64,000 nucleotides of DNA from Micromonospora coriariae (GTDB taxonomy: Bacteria; Actinomycetota; Actinomycetes; Mycobacteriales; Micromonosporaceae). The stretch covers positions 5,766,001-5,830,000 of the forward strand of contig NZ_LT607412.1 in NCBI RefSeq assembly GCF_900091455.1, given 5' to 3'. Of the stretch, positions 54,488-62,723 are shown piece after piece. Numbering within the stretch: the stretch's first letter is position 1; each line of letters opens with the position of its first letter. The translations under genes were made by a program, and so were the position numbers. Below the pieces are notes generated by a model that saw only the letters and a list, made by a program, of their open reading frames with translations, did no database searches and was not told the origin of the DNA.

Positions 54488-54504
54488 ATAATACTGTGTA
54501 TTAT
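54488..54504. promoter_or_regulatory. PadR operator candidate
   Basis: ATAATAC-TGT-GTATTAT, a perfect 7-3-7 palindrome in an AT-rich patch 31 bases before the PadR start. Suits autoregulation of the PadR-ABC operon and could also affect the divergent TMEM175-like gene. Confidence 0.75.
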
Positions 54505-54534
54505 ACCGAGTATGCTAACCGTAGGTGATGGGTC

Positions 54535-55149
54535 ATGAGCATCCGCCACGCAATGCTGGCGCTGCTCACCGAGGCACCGAAGTACGGTCTCCAACTCCGC
54601 CAGGAGTTCGAGGCGCGAACCGGCGAGGTCTGGCCGCTCAACGTCGGGCAGGTCTACACCACGCTGCAACGCCTGGAGCGCGAGGGGCACGTCGAGTCCG
54701 ACGACGCCGGCCGCGACGGCGCCCAGAAGCGCTACCGGCTCACCGCCGACGGCGAGCGCGAGCTGCACACCTGGCTGCGTACGCCGCCGCAGGCCGGACC
54801 GCCGCCCCGGGACGAGCTCGTCATGAAGGTGCAGGTGGCGATGCGGCTGCCCCAGGTGGACGTGACCGGGATCCTCCAGGCCCACCGACGGCGGATCGTC
54901 GAGGAGATGCAGCACTACACGCACCTCAAGGCCGACGCGTCGCCGGACGACGTCGGCCTCGGCCTCGTCGTCGACGCCGAGCTGTTCCGGCTGGAAGCGG
55001 TCGTCCGGTGGCTGGACGCCGCGGACGCCCGCCTGCGCACCCGGCCGACGACGCCCGCCGGCCCGGCCGACCCACCGCCTGCCGCCGACGCCCCCGCCGG
55101 GCGCACGACACGGCCGGACAGCGACAAGACCTCAGGAGCCCGGCGATGA
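54535..55149 (+). CDS. PadR-family transcriptional regulator
   Basis: 204 residues. MSIRHAMLALLTEAPKYGLQLRQEFEARTG and LNVGQVYTTLQRLEREGHVES form the PadR winged helix; the C-terminal coiled region (EEMQHYTHLKADASPDDVGLGLVVDAELFRLEAVVRWLD) is the dimer helix of the PadR-C type. A Pro/Ala-rich disordered tail of 35 residues ends it. It overlaps the ATPase gene (ATGA), so it controls its own ABC transporter, like LmrR-type drug-transport repressors. Confidence 0.9.
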   Translation: MSIRHAMLALLTEAPKYGLQLRQEFEARTGEVWPLNVGQVYTTLQRLEREGHVESDDAGRDGAQKRYRLTADGERELHTWLRTPPQAGPPPRDELVMKVQVAMRLPQVDVTGILQAHRRRIVEEMQHYTHLKADASPDDVGLGLVVDAELFRLEAVVRWLDAADARLRTRPTTPAGPADPPPAADAPAGRTTRPDSDKTSGARR

Positions 55150-55868
55150 GCGTCGTGCTGAGCCTGCGACAGGTGTCCAAGGTGTACGGCGCCGGTGCCG
55201 CCGCCGTGCACGCGCTGCGCGCGGTCGACCTCGACGTGGTCGCCGGTGAACTGGTCGCGGTGATGGGTCCCAGCGGCTCGGGCAAGAGCACCCTGCTGAC
55301 CATCGCCGGCACCCTGGAGGAGCCCACCACCGGCCAGGTCACAGTGTGCGGGTCGGACCTCTCCACGCTCTCCGCCGACGCCACCGCCCGGCTGCGTCGC
55401 CGGTCGCTCGGCTTCGTCTTCCAGGACCTGAACCTGCTCGCCGGCCTCTCCGCAGCCGAGAACGTGGCCCTGCCCCTGGAGCTGGACGGCATGGCCGCGC
55501 GTCCGGCGCGGGCCGCCGCCCTGCGGGTGCTCGACGAGTTGGGACTGACCGACCGCGCCGGGCACTTCCCCGACGACCTGTCCGGCGGCGAGCGCCAGCG
55601 GGTAGCGATCGCCCGCGCGGTGGTGGGGGACCGGCGGCTGCTGCTCGCCGACGAGCCCACCGGCGCTCTCGACGCCGCCAACGGCGAAGCCGTTCTGCGG
55701 ATGCTCCGCTCGGCGTGCAAGCGCGGCATCGCGGGAGTGATGGTCACCCACGACGCCCAGCTCGCCTCCTGGGCCGATCGGGTGATCTTCATTCGGGACG
55801 GTCGGGTGGTCGACCAGACCGCGCCGTCCGGCCCGGACGCTCTGCTCGCCCCGGACCCGGCGCGGTGA
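55146..55868 (+). CDS. MacB/LolD-type ABC ATPase
   Basis: 240 residues. Walker A GPSGSGKST, Q-loop FVFQDLNLLAGLSAAENVALPL, signature LSGGERQRVAIARAV, Walker B LLLADEPTGALD and H-loop MVTHDAQLASWADRVIFIRDGRV. These are typical of ATPases that serve FtsX-like permeases. Overlaps the PadR gene before it and the permease gene after it. Confidence 0.93.
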   Translation: MSVVLSLRQVSKVYGAGAAAVHALRAVDLDVVAGELVAVMGPSGSGKSTLLTIAGTLEEPTTGQVTVCGSDLSTLSADATARLRRRSLGFVFQDLNLLAGLSAAENVALPLELDGMAARPARAAALRVLDELGLTDRAGHFPDDLSGGERQRVAIARAVVGDRRLLLADEPTGALDAANGEAVLRMLRSACKRGIAGVMVTHDAQLASWADRVIFIRDGRVVDQTAPSGPDALLAPDPAR

Positions 55869-58324
55869 CCGCCACCGTGAACCGTGGCCGGACGGACGCC
55901 CGGCCCGAGGGCGGCGGACTCCCGGCCCGCCGCGCGGTGATCCGCTGGGCGGTACGCCTGTTCCGCCGCGAGTGGCGGCAGCAACTGCTGGCCATCGCAC
56001 TGCTCACCATCGCGGTCACCGGTGCCACCGTCGGTCTGGCCGCCACCTGGAACCTCCCCCCGTCGAGCGATGCCACCTTCGGCCACGCCGACCAGCTCAT
56101 CCGGATCCCCGGCGACGACCCCGCCGCGCTGGACACCCGGGTCACCGCAGCTCGGGCGTGGTTCGGCACAATCGACGTGATCGGCCACCGCCGCGTGCCG
56201 GTGCCGGGATTGTTCGACCCGGTGGACGTCCGGGCCCAGGACCCCGTCGGCGCGTACGGCGGCCCGATGCTCGCCCTGCGGCAGGGCCGCTACCCGACCG
56301 GGCCCGCCGAGCTGGCGGTGACCGACGGGGTGGCGCGAGCCCTGCGTGCCGGGCTCGGCGCTCGGGTTTCGTTCGGTGACGCCGACCGCCTGATCGTCGG
56401 CGTGGTGGAGAACCCGGCGGACCTGCACGACGAGTTCGCCCTCACCGACCCCGCCCACGCCGACCGGCCGCAGTCGGTGACCGTGCTGGTGCCCGGCGAC
56501 CGCGACAGCATGGAGGCGTTCCGCCGGACCATCGACGGCCCGCTGGTGCGCGAGTCCCGGCCGGTGGCCGAGCGGACCGCGCTCACCCTTGCCGCCCTGG
56601 CGCTGGCCACCGTCGGGCTGCTGCTGGTGTCGCTCGTTGCCGCCGCCGGGTTCGTGGTGCTGGCGCAGCGCCGGCTGCGTCAGCTCGGGATGCTGGCGGC
56701 GATGGGCGCCACCCGCCGACATCTGCGGCTGGTGCTGCTGGTCAACGGCGCCGCCGTCGGGGTGGTCGCCGCGGTCTGCGGCACAGCCGTCGGGGTGGCC
56801 GCCTGGCTGGTCACCGCCGGTCTCGTGGAGACCGCCGCCGGGCACCGCATCGGCCGGTTCGACCTGCCCTGGCTCACCATCGGCGTGGGCATGCTGCTGG
56901 CCGTGGTCACCGCGACCGCCGCCGCCTGGTGGCCGGCCCGCGCGGTCGCGCGTACCCCGATCATGAGCGCGCTGTCGGCGCGGCCACCGACCCCGCCGGC
57001 GGCGCGGCGGACCGCCGTGGCCGCCGCCGCGCTGCTCGCCGCCGGCCTCACCGCCCTGGTGCTCTCCGACGGGTCGAACCCGCTGCTCATCGTCGTGGGC
57101 AGCGTCGGCACCGTGCTCGGCGTACTGCTCGCCAGCCCGCTGACCATCCCGGCTCTGGCGGCGGCCCGGGGCGGCCTGCCGGTGGCCGTTCGGCTCGCGC
57201 TGGCCGACCTGGCCCGGTATCGCGTTCGGGCCGGCGCGGCGCTCGCCGCCATCAGTCTCGCGGTGGGCCTGTCGGCGGCGATCGTGGTGGGCTCCGCGGC
57301 GGCGGAGTACCGCAGCCGGGAGGCGGCCGGGCTGGGCAACCTGGCGGACAGCCAGTTGCTGATCCGGATCGGCCAACCGGATCCGGTGATTCCGGAGCGC
57401 ACGCCGGCCGAGATCGCCGCTCTCCAGGCCCGGACCGACAGCATCGCCGCCAGCGTTGGGGCGGCCACAGTCATTCCGCTCGACATGGCGGTGGTGGCCT
57501 CGCACACCGATCCGGGTCGGGAGGGGGGACCGACCGGCCACCCGGCCGTCGAGATCGGCGTTCCGCGCGCCGCCGGCGAGTCGACGACCTCGCATCCGCT
57601 CTACGTGGTCAGTCCCGAGCTGCTCCGGCTGAACGGGGCGGCCGGAATGGCGGTCGACGACGACACCGACGTGCTCACCACCCGCACCGGTGAGCTGGCG
57701 CTGATGAACATCCCGGCCCGGGGCGTGCGGCCGAGCGTGCGCACCCTGCCCCGGTCCGGCTACACCGGACTGCCCGACTCGCTGATCACTCCCGCCGCGC
57801 TCGGCCGACACGGCTGGCAACCCGCCCGGGTCGGCTGGTTCCTCGCGGCCGACCATCCCCTCACCGGCGCGCAGCTGGCCACAGCCCAGGAGCTGGCCGC
57901 CACCGCCGGGCTCACCATCGAGTCACGTCGGGCGCAGAGTTCGCTGACCGCGCTGCGCACCGGTGCGACCGTCGCCGGCGTACTGCTCGCGCTCGGGGTG
58001 CTGGCGACGACCGTCGGGCTCATCCGCGGCGAGGCGGCGGCGGACCTGCGCACCCTCGCCGCGACCGGTGCGCCGAGGCGGGTACGGCGGACGCTCACCG
58101 CCACCACCGCCGGGGCGCTCGCCCTGCTCGGCGCGGTGCTGGGTGTGGCCGGCGCGTACCTGGCGCTGGTCGCTGCTCTGCACAGTGACCTCGACCCGCT
58201 CGGCGCCGTGCCCGTCGCGCACCTCGTGGCGATCGTCAGCGGGCTGCTGTTGGTCGCCACCGGCGCCGGATGGCTGCTCGCCGGCCGGCTGCCGCCGTCA
58301 CTGACCCGTCGCGTCCTGGACTGA
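55865..58324 (+). CDS. FtsX-like (MacB) ABC permease, two FtsX domains
   Basis: 819 residues from a GTG overlapping the ATPase stop. One N-terminal membrane segment, a large extracytoplasmic domain, three segments with LGMLAAMGATRRHLRLVLLVNGAAVG (FtsX core), a second soluble domain after a fourth segment group, and a final FtsX core (LRTLAATGAPRRVRRTLTATTAGALALLGAVLG). This tandem layout is usual in actinobacterial exporters of antimicrobial peptides or lipoproteins. With the PadR and ATPase genes it forms a complete inducible exporter. Confidence 0.9.
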   Translation: MTATVNRGRTDARPEGGGLPARRAVIRWAVRLFRREWRQQLLAIALLTIAVTGATVGLAATWNLPPSSDATFGHADQLIRIPGDDPAALDTRVTAARAWFGTIDVIGHRRVPVPGLFDPVDVRAQDPVGAYGGPMLALRQGRYPTGPAELAVTDGVARALRAGLGARVSFGDADRLIVGVVENPADLHDEFALTDPAHADRPQSVTVLVPGDRDSMEAFRRTIDGPLVRESRPVAERTALTLAALALATVGLLLVSLVAAAGFVVLAQRRLRQLGMLAAMGATRRHLRLVLLVNGAAVGVVAAVCGTAVGVAAWLVTAGLVETAAGHRIGRFDLPWLTIGVGMLLAVVTATAAAWWPARAVARTPIMSALSARPPTPPAARRTAVAAAALLAAGLTALVLSDGSNPLLIVVGSVGTVLGVLLASPLTIPALAAARGGLPVAVRLALADLARYRVRAGAALAAISLAVGLSAAIVVGSAAAEYRSREAAGLGNLADSQLLIRIGQPDPVIPERTPAEIAALQARTDSIAASVGAATVIPLDMAVVASHTDPGREGGPTGHPAVEIGVPRAAGESTTSHPLYVVSPELLRLNGAAGMAVDDDTDVLTTRTGELALMNIPARGVRPSVRTLPRSGYTGLPDSLITPAALGRHGWQPARVGWFLAADHPLTGAQLATAQELAATAGLTIESRRAQSSLTALRTGATVAGVLLALGVLATTVGLIRGEAAADLRTLAATGAPRRVRRTLTATTAGALALLGAVLGVAGAYLALVAALHSDLDPLGAVPVAHLVAIVSGLLLVATGAGWLLAGRLPPSLTRRVLD

Positions 58325-58342
58325 GCGCCGGGTGAGACCAGG

Positions 58343-58379
58343 GCACCCTGGGCGCCGATCGGCGCGGCGCCCAGGGTGC
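58343..58379 (+). terminator. Terminator of the PadR-ABC operon
   Basis: Perfect 14-base stem GCACCCTGGGCGCC / GGCGCCCAGGGTGC with a 9-base loop, 18 bases after the permease stop. Confidence 0.85.
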
Positions 58380-58478
58380 GTCGGGGTTACATCAGGACTT
58401 AAACAAACCTTCGGAATAAATGACAGTGTTATAGATCGATGTCTTGACGTCGTCGCAATCGCGCCGCAACACTCCTAC

Positions 58479-58490
58479 GAGAGCGCTCTC
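58479..58490. promoter_or_regulatory. LacI-type palindrome GAGAGCGCTCTC
   Basis: A perfect 12-base palindrome with the same central AGCGCT as the CebR-like site at 24723. It lies 99 bases before the secreted beta-helix gene, downstream of an AT-rich promoter-like stretch. Confidence 0.7.
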
Positions 58491-58588
58491 CGACCCGCGG
58501 CGCCGCATCGGCGGCACCACCCACGGCACCGCGGGACGAGCCGATCCCACAGCGCGGCGTCCGTAACCCCCTACCGACAGGCGATGTC

Positions 58589-61222
58589 ATGACATCTCGC
58601 GCTACATCCGCGCGGCCGCGCCCCCGGCGCGCCGTCCGGCACCTGATCCTCGGGCTCACCGTGGCCCTGGTCGCGGCGCTCACGCCGACCGGCACCACGG
58701 CGCCCGCGCAGGCTGCCCCCACCCTGCTCTCCCAGGGCCGCCCGGCCACCGCCTCGTCCACCGAGAACGCCGGCACCCCCGCGTCCGCAGCGGTCGACGG
58801 CAACACCGGCACCCGCTGGGCCAGCGCGTTCAGCGACCCCCAGTGGCTCCAGGTCGACCTGGGTGCCCGGGCCACCATCAGCCAGGTGAACCTGCTCTGG
58901 GAGGGGGCCTACGGCCGCGCCTTCCAGCTGCAGACCTCCGACGACGGGGCAACCTGGACCACCGTCTACAGCACCACCACCGGCACCGGTGGCACGCAGA
59001 ACCTCACCGTCACCGGCGCCGGCCGGTACGTGCGGATGTACGGCACCGCCCGGGGCACCGGCTACGGCTACTCGCTCTGGGAGTTCCAGGTCTACGGGGA
59101 GACCGGCGGCGGCACGCCGACCTGCGGCGGCGCCAACGCCGCACAGGGTCGCCCGGCCACCGCATCGTCCACCGAAAACGCCGGGACCCCCGCGTCCGCA
59201 GCGGTCGACGGCAACGCCGGCACCCGCTGGGCCAGCGCCGCCAGCGACCCCCAGTGGCTGCGCGTGGACCTCGGCAGCACGCAGTCGATCTGCCGGGTGG
59301 TGCTCACCTGGGAGGCCGCGTACGCCCGGGCGTTCCAGCTCCAGACCTCGGCCGACGGCAACACCTGGACCGCCATCTACTCGACCACCACCGGCACCGG
59401 CGGCACGCAGACCCTCGCCGTCACCGGCAGCGGCCGCTACCTGCGGATGTACGGCACCGCCCGGGGCACCGCCTACGGCTACTCGCTGTGGGAGCTGGCG
59501 GTGAACACCACCGGCGGCACCAGCGAGCCACCGGTCGACACCACCGACCCGCGCAACCCGAACCTCGGTCCGAACACCTTCGTCTTCGACCCGAGCACCC
59601 CCACCGCCACCATCCAGAGCCGACTGAACACCCTCTTCACCCAGCAGGAGACCAACCAGTTCGGCCCGCAGCGCTACGCGGTGCTCTTCAAGCCCGGCAC
59701 CTACACTGCCGACGTCAACCTCGGCTTCTTCACACAGGTCGCCGGGCTCGGGATGAGTCCCGACGACGTGAACCTCAACGGCCATGTCCGCACCGAGGCG
59801 TTCTGGATGGGCGGCAACGCCACCCAGAACTTCTGGCGCGCCGCGGAGAACCTCTCGGTGACCCTGCCGGCCGGGACGACCGTGGAGCGGTGGGCCGTGT
59901 CCCAGGCGGCGCCGTACCGGCGGATGCACCTGCGGGGCGCGCAGAACCAGATCCAGCTCTGGAACGGCGGCGACGGCTGGTCCAGCGGCGGCCTGCTGGC
60001 CGACACCCGCATCGACGGCCTGGTCGTCTCCGGCTCGCAGCAGCAGTGGTACTCACGCAACAGCGAGTTCGGCAACGGCTGGACCGGCTCGGTGTGGAAC
60101 ATGGTCTTCCAGGGCGTCAACGGCGCTCCGCCGCCGCACTTCCCCAACCCGTCGCACACCGTCATCCCGCAGACCCCGCAGGTACGCGAGAAGCCGTTCC
60201 TCTACGTCGACGGCACCGGCGAGTACCGGGTGTTCGTGCCGGCTCTGCGCAGCAACTCCACCGGCACCAGCTGGTACAACAAGACCCCCGCCGGCTCGTC
60301 GATCTCACTGTCGCAGTTCTTCGTCGTCCAGCCCGGCACCAGCGCGGCCACCATCAACGCGGCCCTGGCCCAGGGCCGGCACTTGCTCTTCACCCCGGGC
60401 GTCCACCGGGTCACCGAACCGATCCAGGTCAACCGGGCGGGCACGGTGATCCTCGGCCTCGGCCTGGCCACCATCCAGGCCGACAACGGCACAGTGGCGA
60501 TGCGGGTGGCCGACGTGGACGGTGTCAAGGTCGCCGGGGTCATGTTCGAGGCCGGCACCACGAACTCGCCGGTGTTGATGGAGGTCGGGCCGGCGGGCTC
60601 GGCGGCCAGCCACGCCGCCAACCCGACCTCGCTGCACGACGTGTTCTTCCGCATCGGCGGGCCGCACGTCGGCAAGGCCACCAACACGTTGACCGTCAAC
60701 AGCGACAACGTGATCGGTGACCACATGTGGCTGTGGCGGGCCGACCATGCCGCCAGCGGTGTACCCACCGGATGGATGTTGAACACCGCCGACACCGGGC
60801 TGACCGTCAACGGCGACAACGTCACCATGTACGGCCTCTTCGTCGAGCACTACCAGAGGTACCAGACCGTCTGGAACGGCAACGGCGGGCGGACGTACTT
60901 CTACCAGAACGAGATGCCCTACGACCCGCCCAACCAGGGCGCCTGGATGAACGGTGCGACCCGCGGGTACGCCGCGTACAAGGTGGCCGACTCGGTCACC
61001 AGCCACCAGGCGTGGGGGCTGGGCAGCTACTGCTACTTCAACGTGAACCCGGCCGTCATCGCGGACCGGGCCATCGAGGCGCCCACCAACCCGAACGTGC
61101 GGTTCACCAACATGGTCACCGTCTCGCTCGGCGGCGTCGGCACCATCAACCGGGTGATCAACAACGCCGGCGGCACCGCGAACGCGGCCACCCAGCAGGT
61201 GTACCTGACCACCTATCCCTGA
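58589..61222 (+). CDS. Secreted protein with two F5/8 type C (discoidin) domains and a beta-helix region
   Basis: 877 residues. Signal peptide residues 1-43 (ending AQAAP). Two near-identical discoidin/CBM32-like domains (about 50-170 and 187-303; ASSTENAGTPASAAVDGN...RWAS...DPQWLxVDLG) bind carbohydrate. From residue 325, FVFDPSTPTATIQSRLNTLF, YAVLFKPGTYTADVNLGFFTQVAGLG and LLFTPGVHRVTEPIQVNRAGTVILGLG mark a right-handed beta-helix like those of glucanase and lyase families. Glycan degradation is likely, specificity unknown; automatic annotation as adenylyl cyclase is sometimes attached to relatives and should not be trusted. A LacI-type operator upstream agrees with a polysaccharide role. 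Confidence 0.8.
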   Translation: MTSRATSARPRPRRAVRHLILGLTVALVAALTPTGTTAPAQAAPTLLSQGRPATASSTENAGTPASAAVDGNTGTRWASAFSDPQWLQVDLGARATISQVNLLWEGAYGRAFQLQTSDDGATWTTVYSTTTGTGGTQNLTVTGAGRYVRMYGTARGTGYGYSLWEFQVYGETGGGTPTCGGANAAQGRPATASSTENAGTPASAAVDGNAGTRWASAASDPQWLRVDLGSTQSICRVVLTWEAAYARAFQLQTSADGNTWTAIYSTTTGTGGTQTLAVTGSGRYLRMYGTARGTAYGYSLWELAVNTTGGTSEPPVDTTDPRNPNLGPNTFVFDPSTPTATIQSRLNTLFTQQETNQFGPQRYAVLFKPGTYTADVNLGFFTQVAGLGMSPDDVNLNGHVRTEAFWMGGNATQNFWRAAENLSVTLPAGTTVERWAVSQAAPYRRMHLRGAQNQIQLWNGGDGWSSGGLLADTRIDGLVVSGSQQQWYSRNSEFGNGWTGSVWNMVFQGVNGAPPPHFPNPSHTVIPQTPQVREKPFLYVDGTGEYRVFVPALRSNSTGTSWYNKTPAGSSISLSQFFVVQPGTSAATINAALAQGRHLLFTPGVHRVTEPIQVNRAGTVILGLGLATIQADNGTVAMRVADVDGVKVAGVMFEAGTTNSPVLMEVGPAGSAASHAANPTSLHDVFFRIGGPHVGKATNTLTVNSDNVIGDHMWLWRADHAASGVPTGWMLNTADTGLTVNGDNVTMYGLFVEHYQRYQTVWNGNGGRTYFYQNEMPYDPPNQGAWMNGATRGYAAYKVADSVTSHQAWGLGSYCYFNVNPAVIADRAIEAPTNPNVRFTNMVTVSLGGVGTINRVINNAGGTANAATQQVYLTTYP
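58735..59505 (+). repeat. Internal duplication encoding the two discoidin domains
   Basis: DNA of about 350 bases starting near 58735 recurs from about 59147 with few changes; stretches of the copies such as CCCGCGTCCGCAGCGGTCG are identical. A recent in-frame duplication is likely. Confidence 0.75.
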
Positions 61223-61234
61223 CCGGGGCGCCTC

Positions 61235-61320
61235 GACCGGCCCGGTCCCGCCGACGAACCGGGCCGGTCGGGTCGCACCGCCGGCCGGGCCGGCCCGGTC
61301 GCGCCGACGAACCGGGCCGG
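61235..61320 (+). terminator. Tandem duplicated hairpins after the beta-helix gene
   Basis: GACCGGCCCGGT / ACCGGGCCGGTC (12-base stem, 61235-61269) and a second copy with 10-base stem (61290-61320). Both loops share CGCCGACGA, so the second arose by duplication of the first. Confidence 0.75.
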
Positions 61321-61425
61321 ACCGGCCGCCTCCGCGCCGCCGCTCACCCGCGAACCGTCGGGCATGTGACTCCCGGCGCGCCTGATCCGATGATCGCGTG
61401 ACGGCTGGGCTGGCATCGACGGTCC

Positions 61426-61431
61426 TATACT
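61426..61431 (+). promoter_or_regulatory. Probable -10 element of the fxsC-fxsT unit
   Basis: TATACT, 38 bases before the fxsC start, stands out in GC-rich DNA. No convincing -35 is seen. Confidence 0.4.
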
Positions 61432-61469
61432 GGGCGCACCGGTCGTGGGACCCGTGAGCGGAGGCGGGC

Positions 61470-62711
61470 GTGCCACTCTTCTTCCTGAGCTACGCCCAAG
61501 AGGACAACCGCAACGGTCAGGTGCAGGCGTTCTTCGGCGATCTCAGCGAGGCGGTGGCCGGGCTGGCCGGGGTCCGCTGGCACGAGGCCGGGTTCATCGA
61601 CGGGCAGATGCTGCTGGGCACCACGTGGACGGACGCCCTCGCCGGCGCTCTGTCCACCAGCGCCTGTCTCATCGCGCTCACCTCCCCCCGGTACGTCGTC
61701 AGTGACTACTGCGGCCGGGAGTTCCGGGTGTTCGCCGACCGGATCGACGAGCACGAACGGCAGTTTCAGGTCCGCCCGCCGGCGCTGGTGCCGGTCCAGT
61801 GGATCCCCTGCGACCGGCTGCCCGAGGTGGTCGGCACCTACCAGTACCGCAACTTCCCGACCGGCACGGTCTACGCCCAGGACGGGCTGCTCACCCTCAA
61901 GCAACGCCGCCGGCACGAGGACGAGTACCGGGACTTCGTCGACGCCCTGGCCAAACACATCGTGCAGACCGCCCGCGACCACACGCTGCACCAGCCGGCG
62001 CAGCGCCCGACCCTGGCCAAGGTGACAAGCGCCTTCGGTCAGCCGGCCCGCCCGCAGGCACAGACCGGGCCGGCCCTGGCCGGCGCAGTGCAGCGGGCCA
62101 CCAGCGCCCGGCACGTGCACATCGTGCTGGTCGCCGGCAGCTCCGCCGAACTTGCCGGCAGCCGTCCCGGCGCCGAGGAGCGCTACGGCGCGGTCTCCCG
62201 GGACTGGCGGCCGTACCGGCCCGAGCTGGAGGTGCCGATCGGCAGCTGGGCCGGGGCCATCGCCACCACCAAGAGCTACGGCTGGACGGTGGAGGACGCG
62301 GAGGACCTGGCCGCGGTCCGGGAATGGGCTCGCGCCCACAACCAGATAGTCGTGCTGGTGGTCGACGTCTGGTCGGCCGACCTGCCGCGCTACCAGCTCA
62401 CCCTGATCCGCTACGACCGCGACGTGGGCTCGCCCCGGGCGCCGGTGCTCGTGCCCTGGACGGCCGCCGACGACGCCGCGTCCGGTGGCAACCGCAAGAT
62501 GTGGGACACGCTGGCCCGGGTGCTCCCGCATCACGTGCTGCACAACACCCGCGACCTGTGGCGCACCGAGATCGCGACCTCCGCCCGCTTCCAGGAGGAG
62601 CTGGAGGACGTGCTGGTGGTCGAACAGGGCCGGATCTACCGCACGGGCACGGTCTACCAGGAGCCACCCACTGACGGCTCCGGCCAACGTCCGATCCTCG
62701 AAGGTCCCTAG
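61470..62711 (+). CDS. fxsC: FxsC-like protein: TIR-type N-terminus and FxsC C-terminal domain
   Basis: 413 residues from a GTG with GAGGCGGGC before it. PLFFLSYAQEDNRNGQVQAFFGDLSEAVAG and ACLIALTSPRYVVSDYCGREFRVF form a TIR-like fold; whether NAD is cleaved cannot be told. The second half (HIVLVAGSSAELAG, RPELEVPIGSWAGAIATTKSYGW, VLVVDVWSADLPRYQ, VLVPWTAADDA) is the FxsC domain known from FxSxx-COOH peptide clusters. The next gene, 12 bases on, is the FxsT-like NTPase, the standard neighbour. The substrate peptide FxsA and radical-SAM FxsB are not in the window. Confidence 0.85.
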   Translation: MPLFFLSYAQEDNRNGQVQAFFGDLSEAVAGLAGVRWHEAGFIDGQMLLGTTWTDALAGALSTSACLIALTSPRYVVSDYCGREFRVFADRIDEHERQFQVRPPALVPVQWIPCDRLPEVVGTYQYRNFPTGTVYAQDGLLTLKQRRRHEDEYRDFVDALAKHIVQTARDHTLHQPAQRPTLAKVTSAFGQPARPQAQTGPALAGAVQRATSARHVHIVLVAGSSAELAGSRPGAEERYGAVSRDWRPYRPELEVPIGSWAGAIATTKSYGWTVEDAEDLAAVREWARAHNQIVVLVVDVWSADLPRYQLTLIRYDRDVGSPRAPVLVPWTAADDAASGGNRKMWDTLARVLPHHVLHNTRDLWRTEIATSARFQEELEDVLVVEQGRIYRTGTVYQEPPTDGSGQRPILEGP

Positions 62712-62723
62712 GGGAGGCACGCC

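Noticed and set aside
61223-61469. Search for a short FxSxx-ending peptide before fxsC
   Set aside because: No frame with a ribosome site and an F-x-S-x-x end was found; the stretch is taken up by two hairpins.
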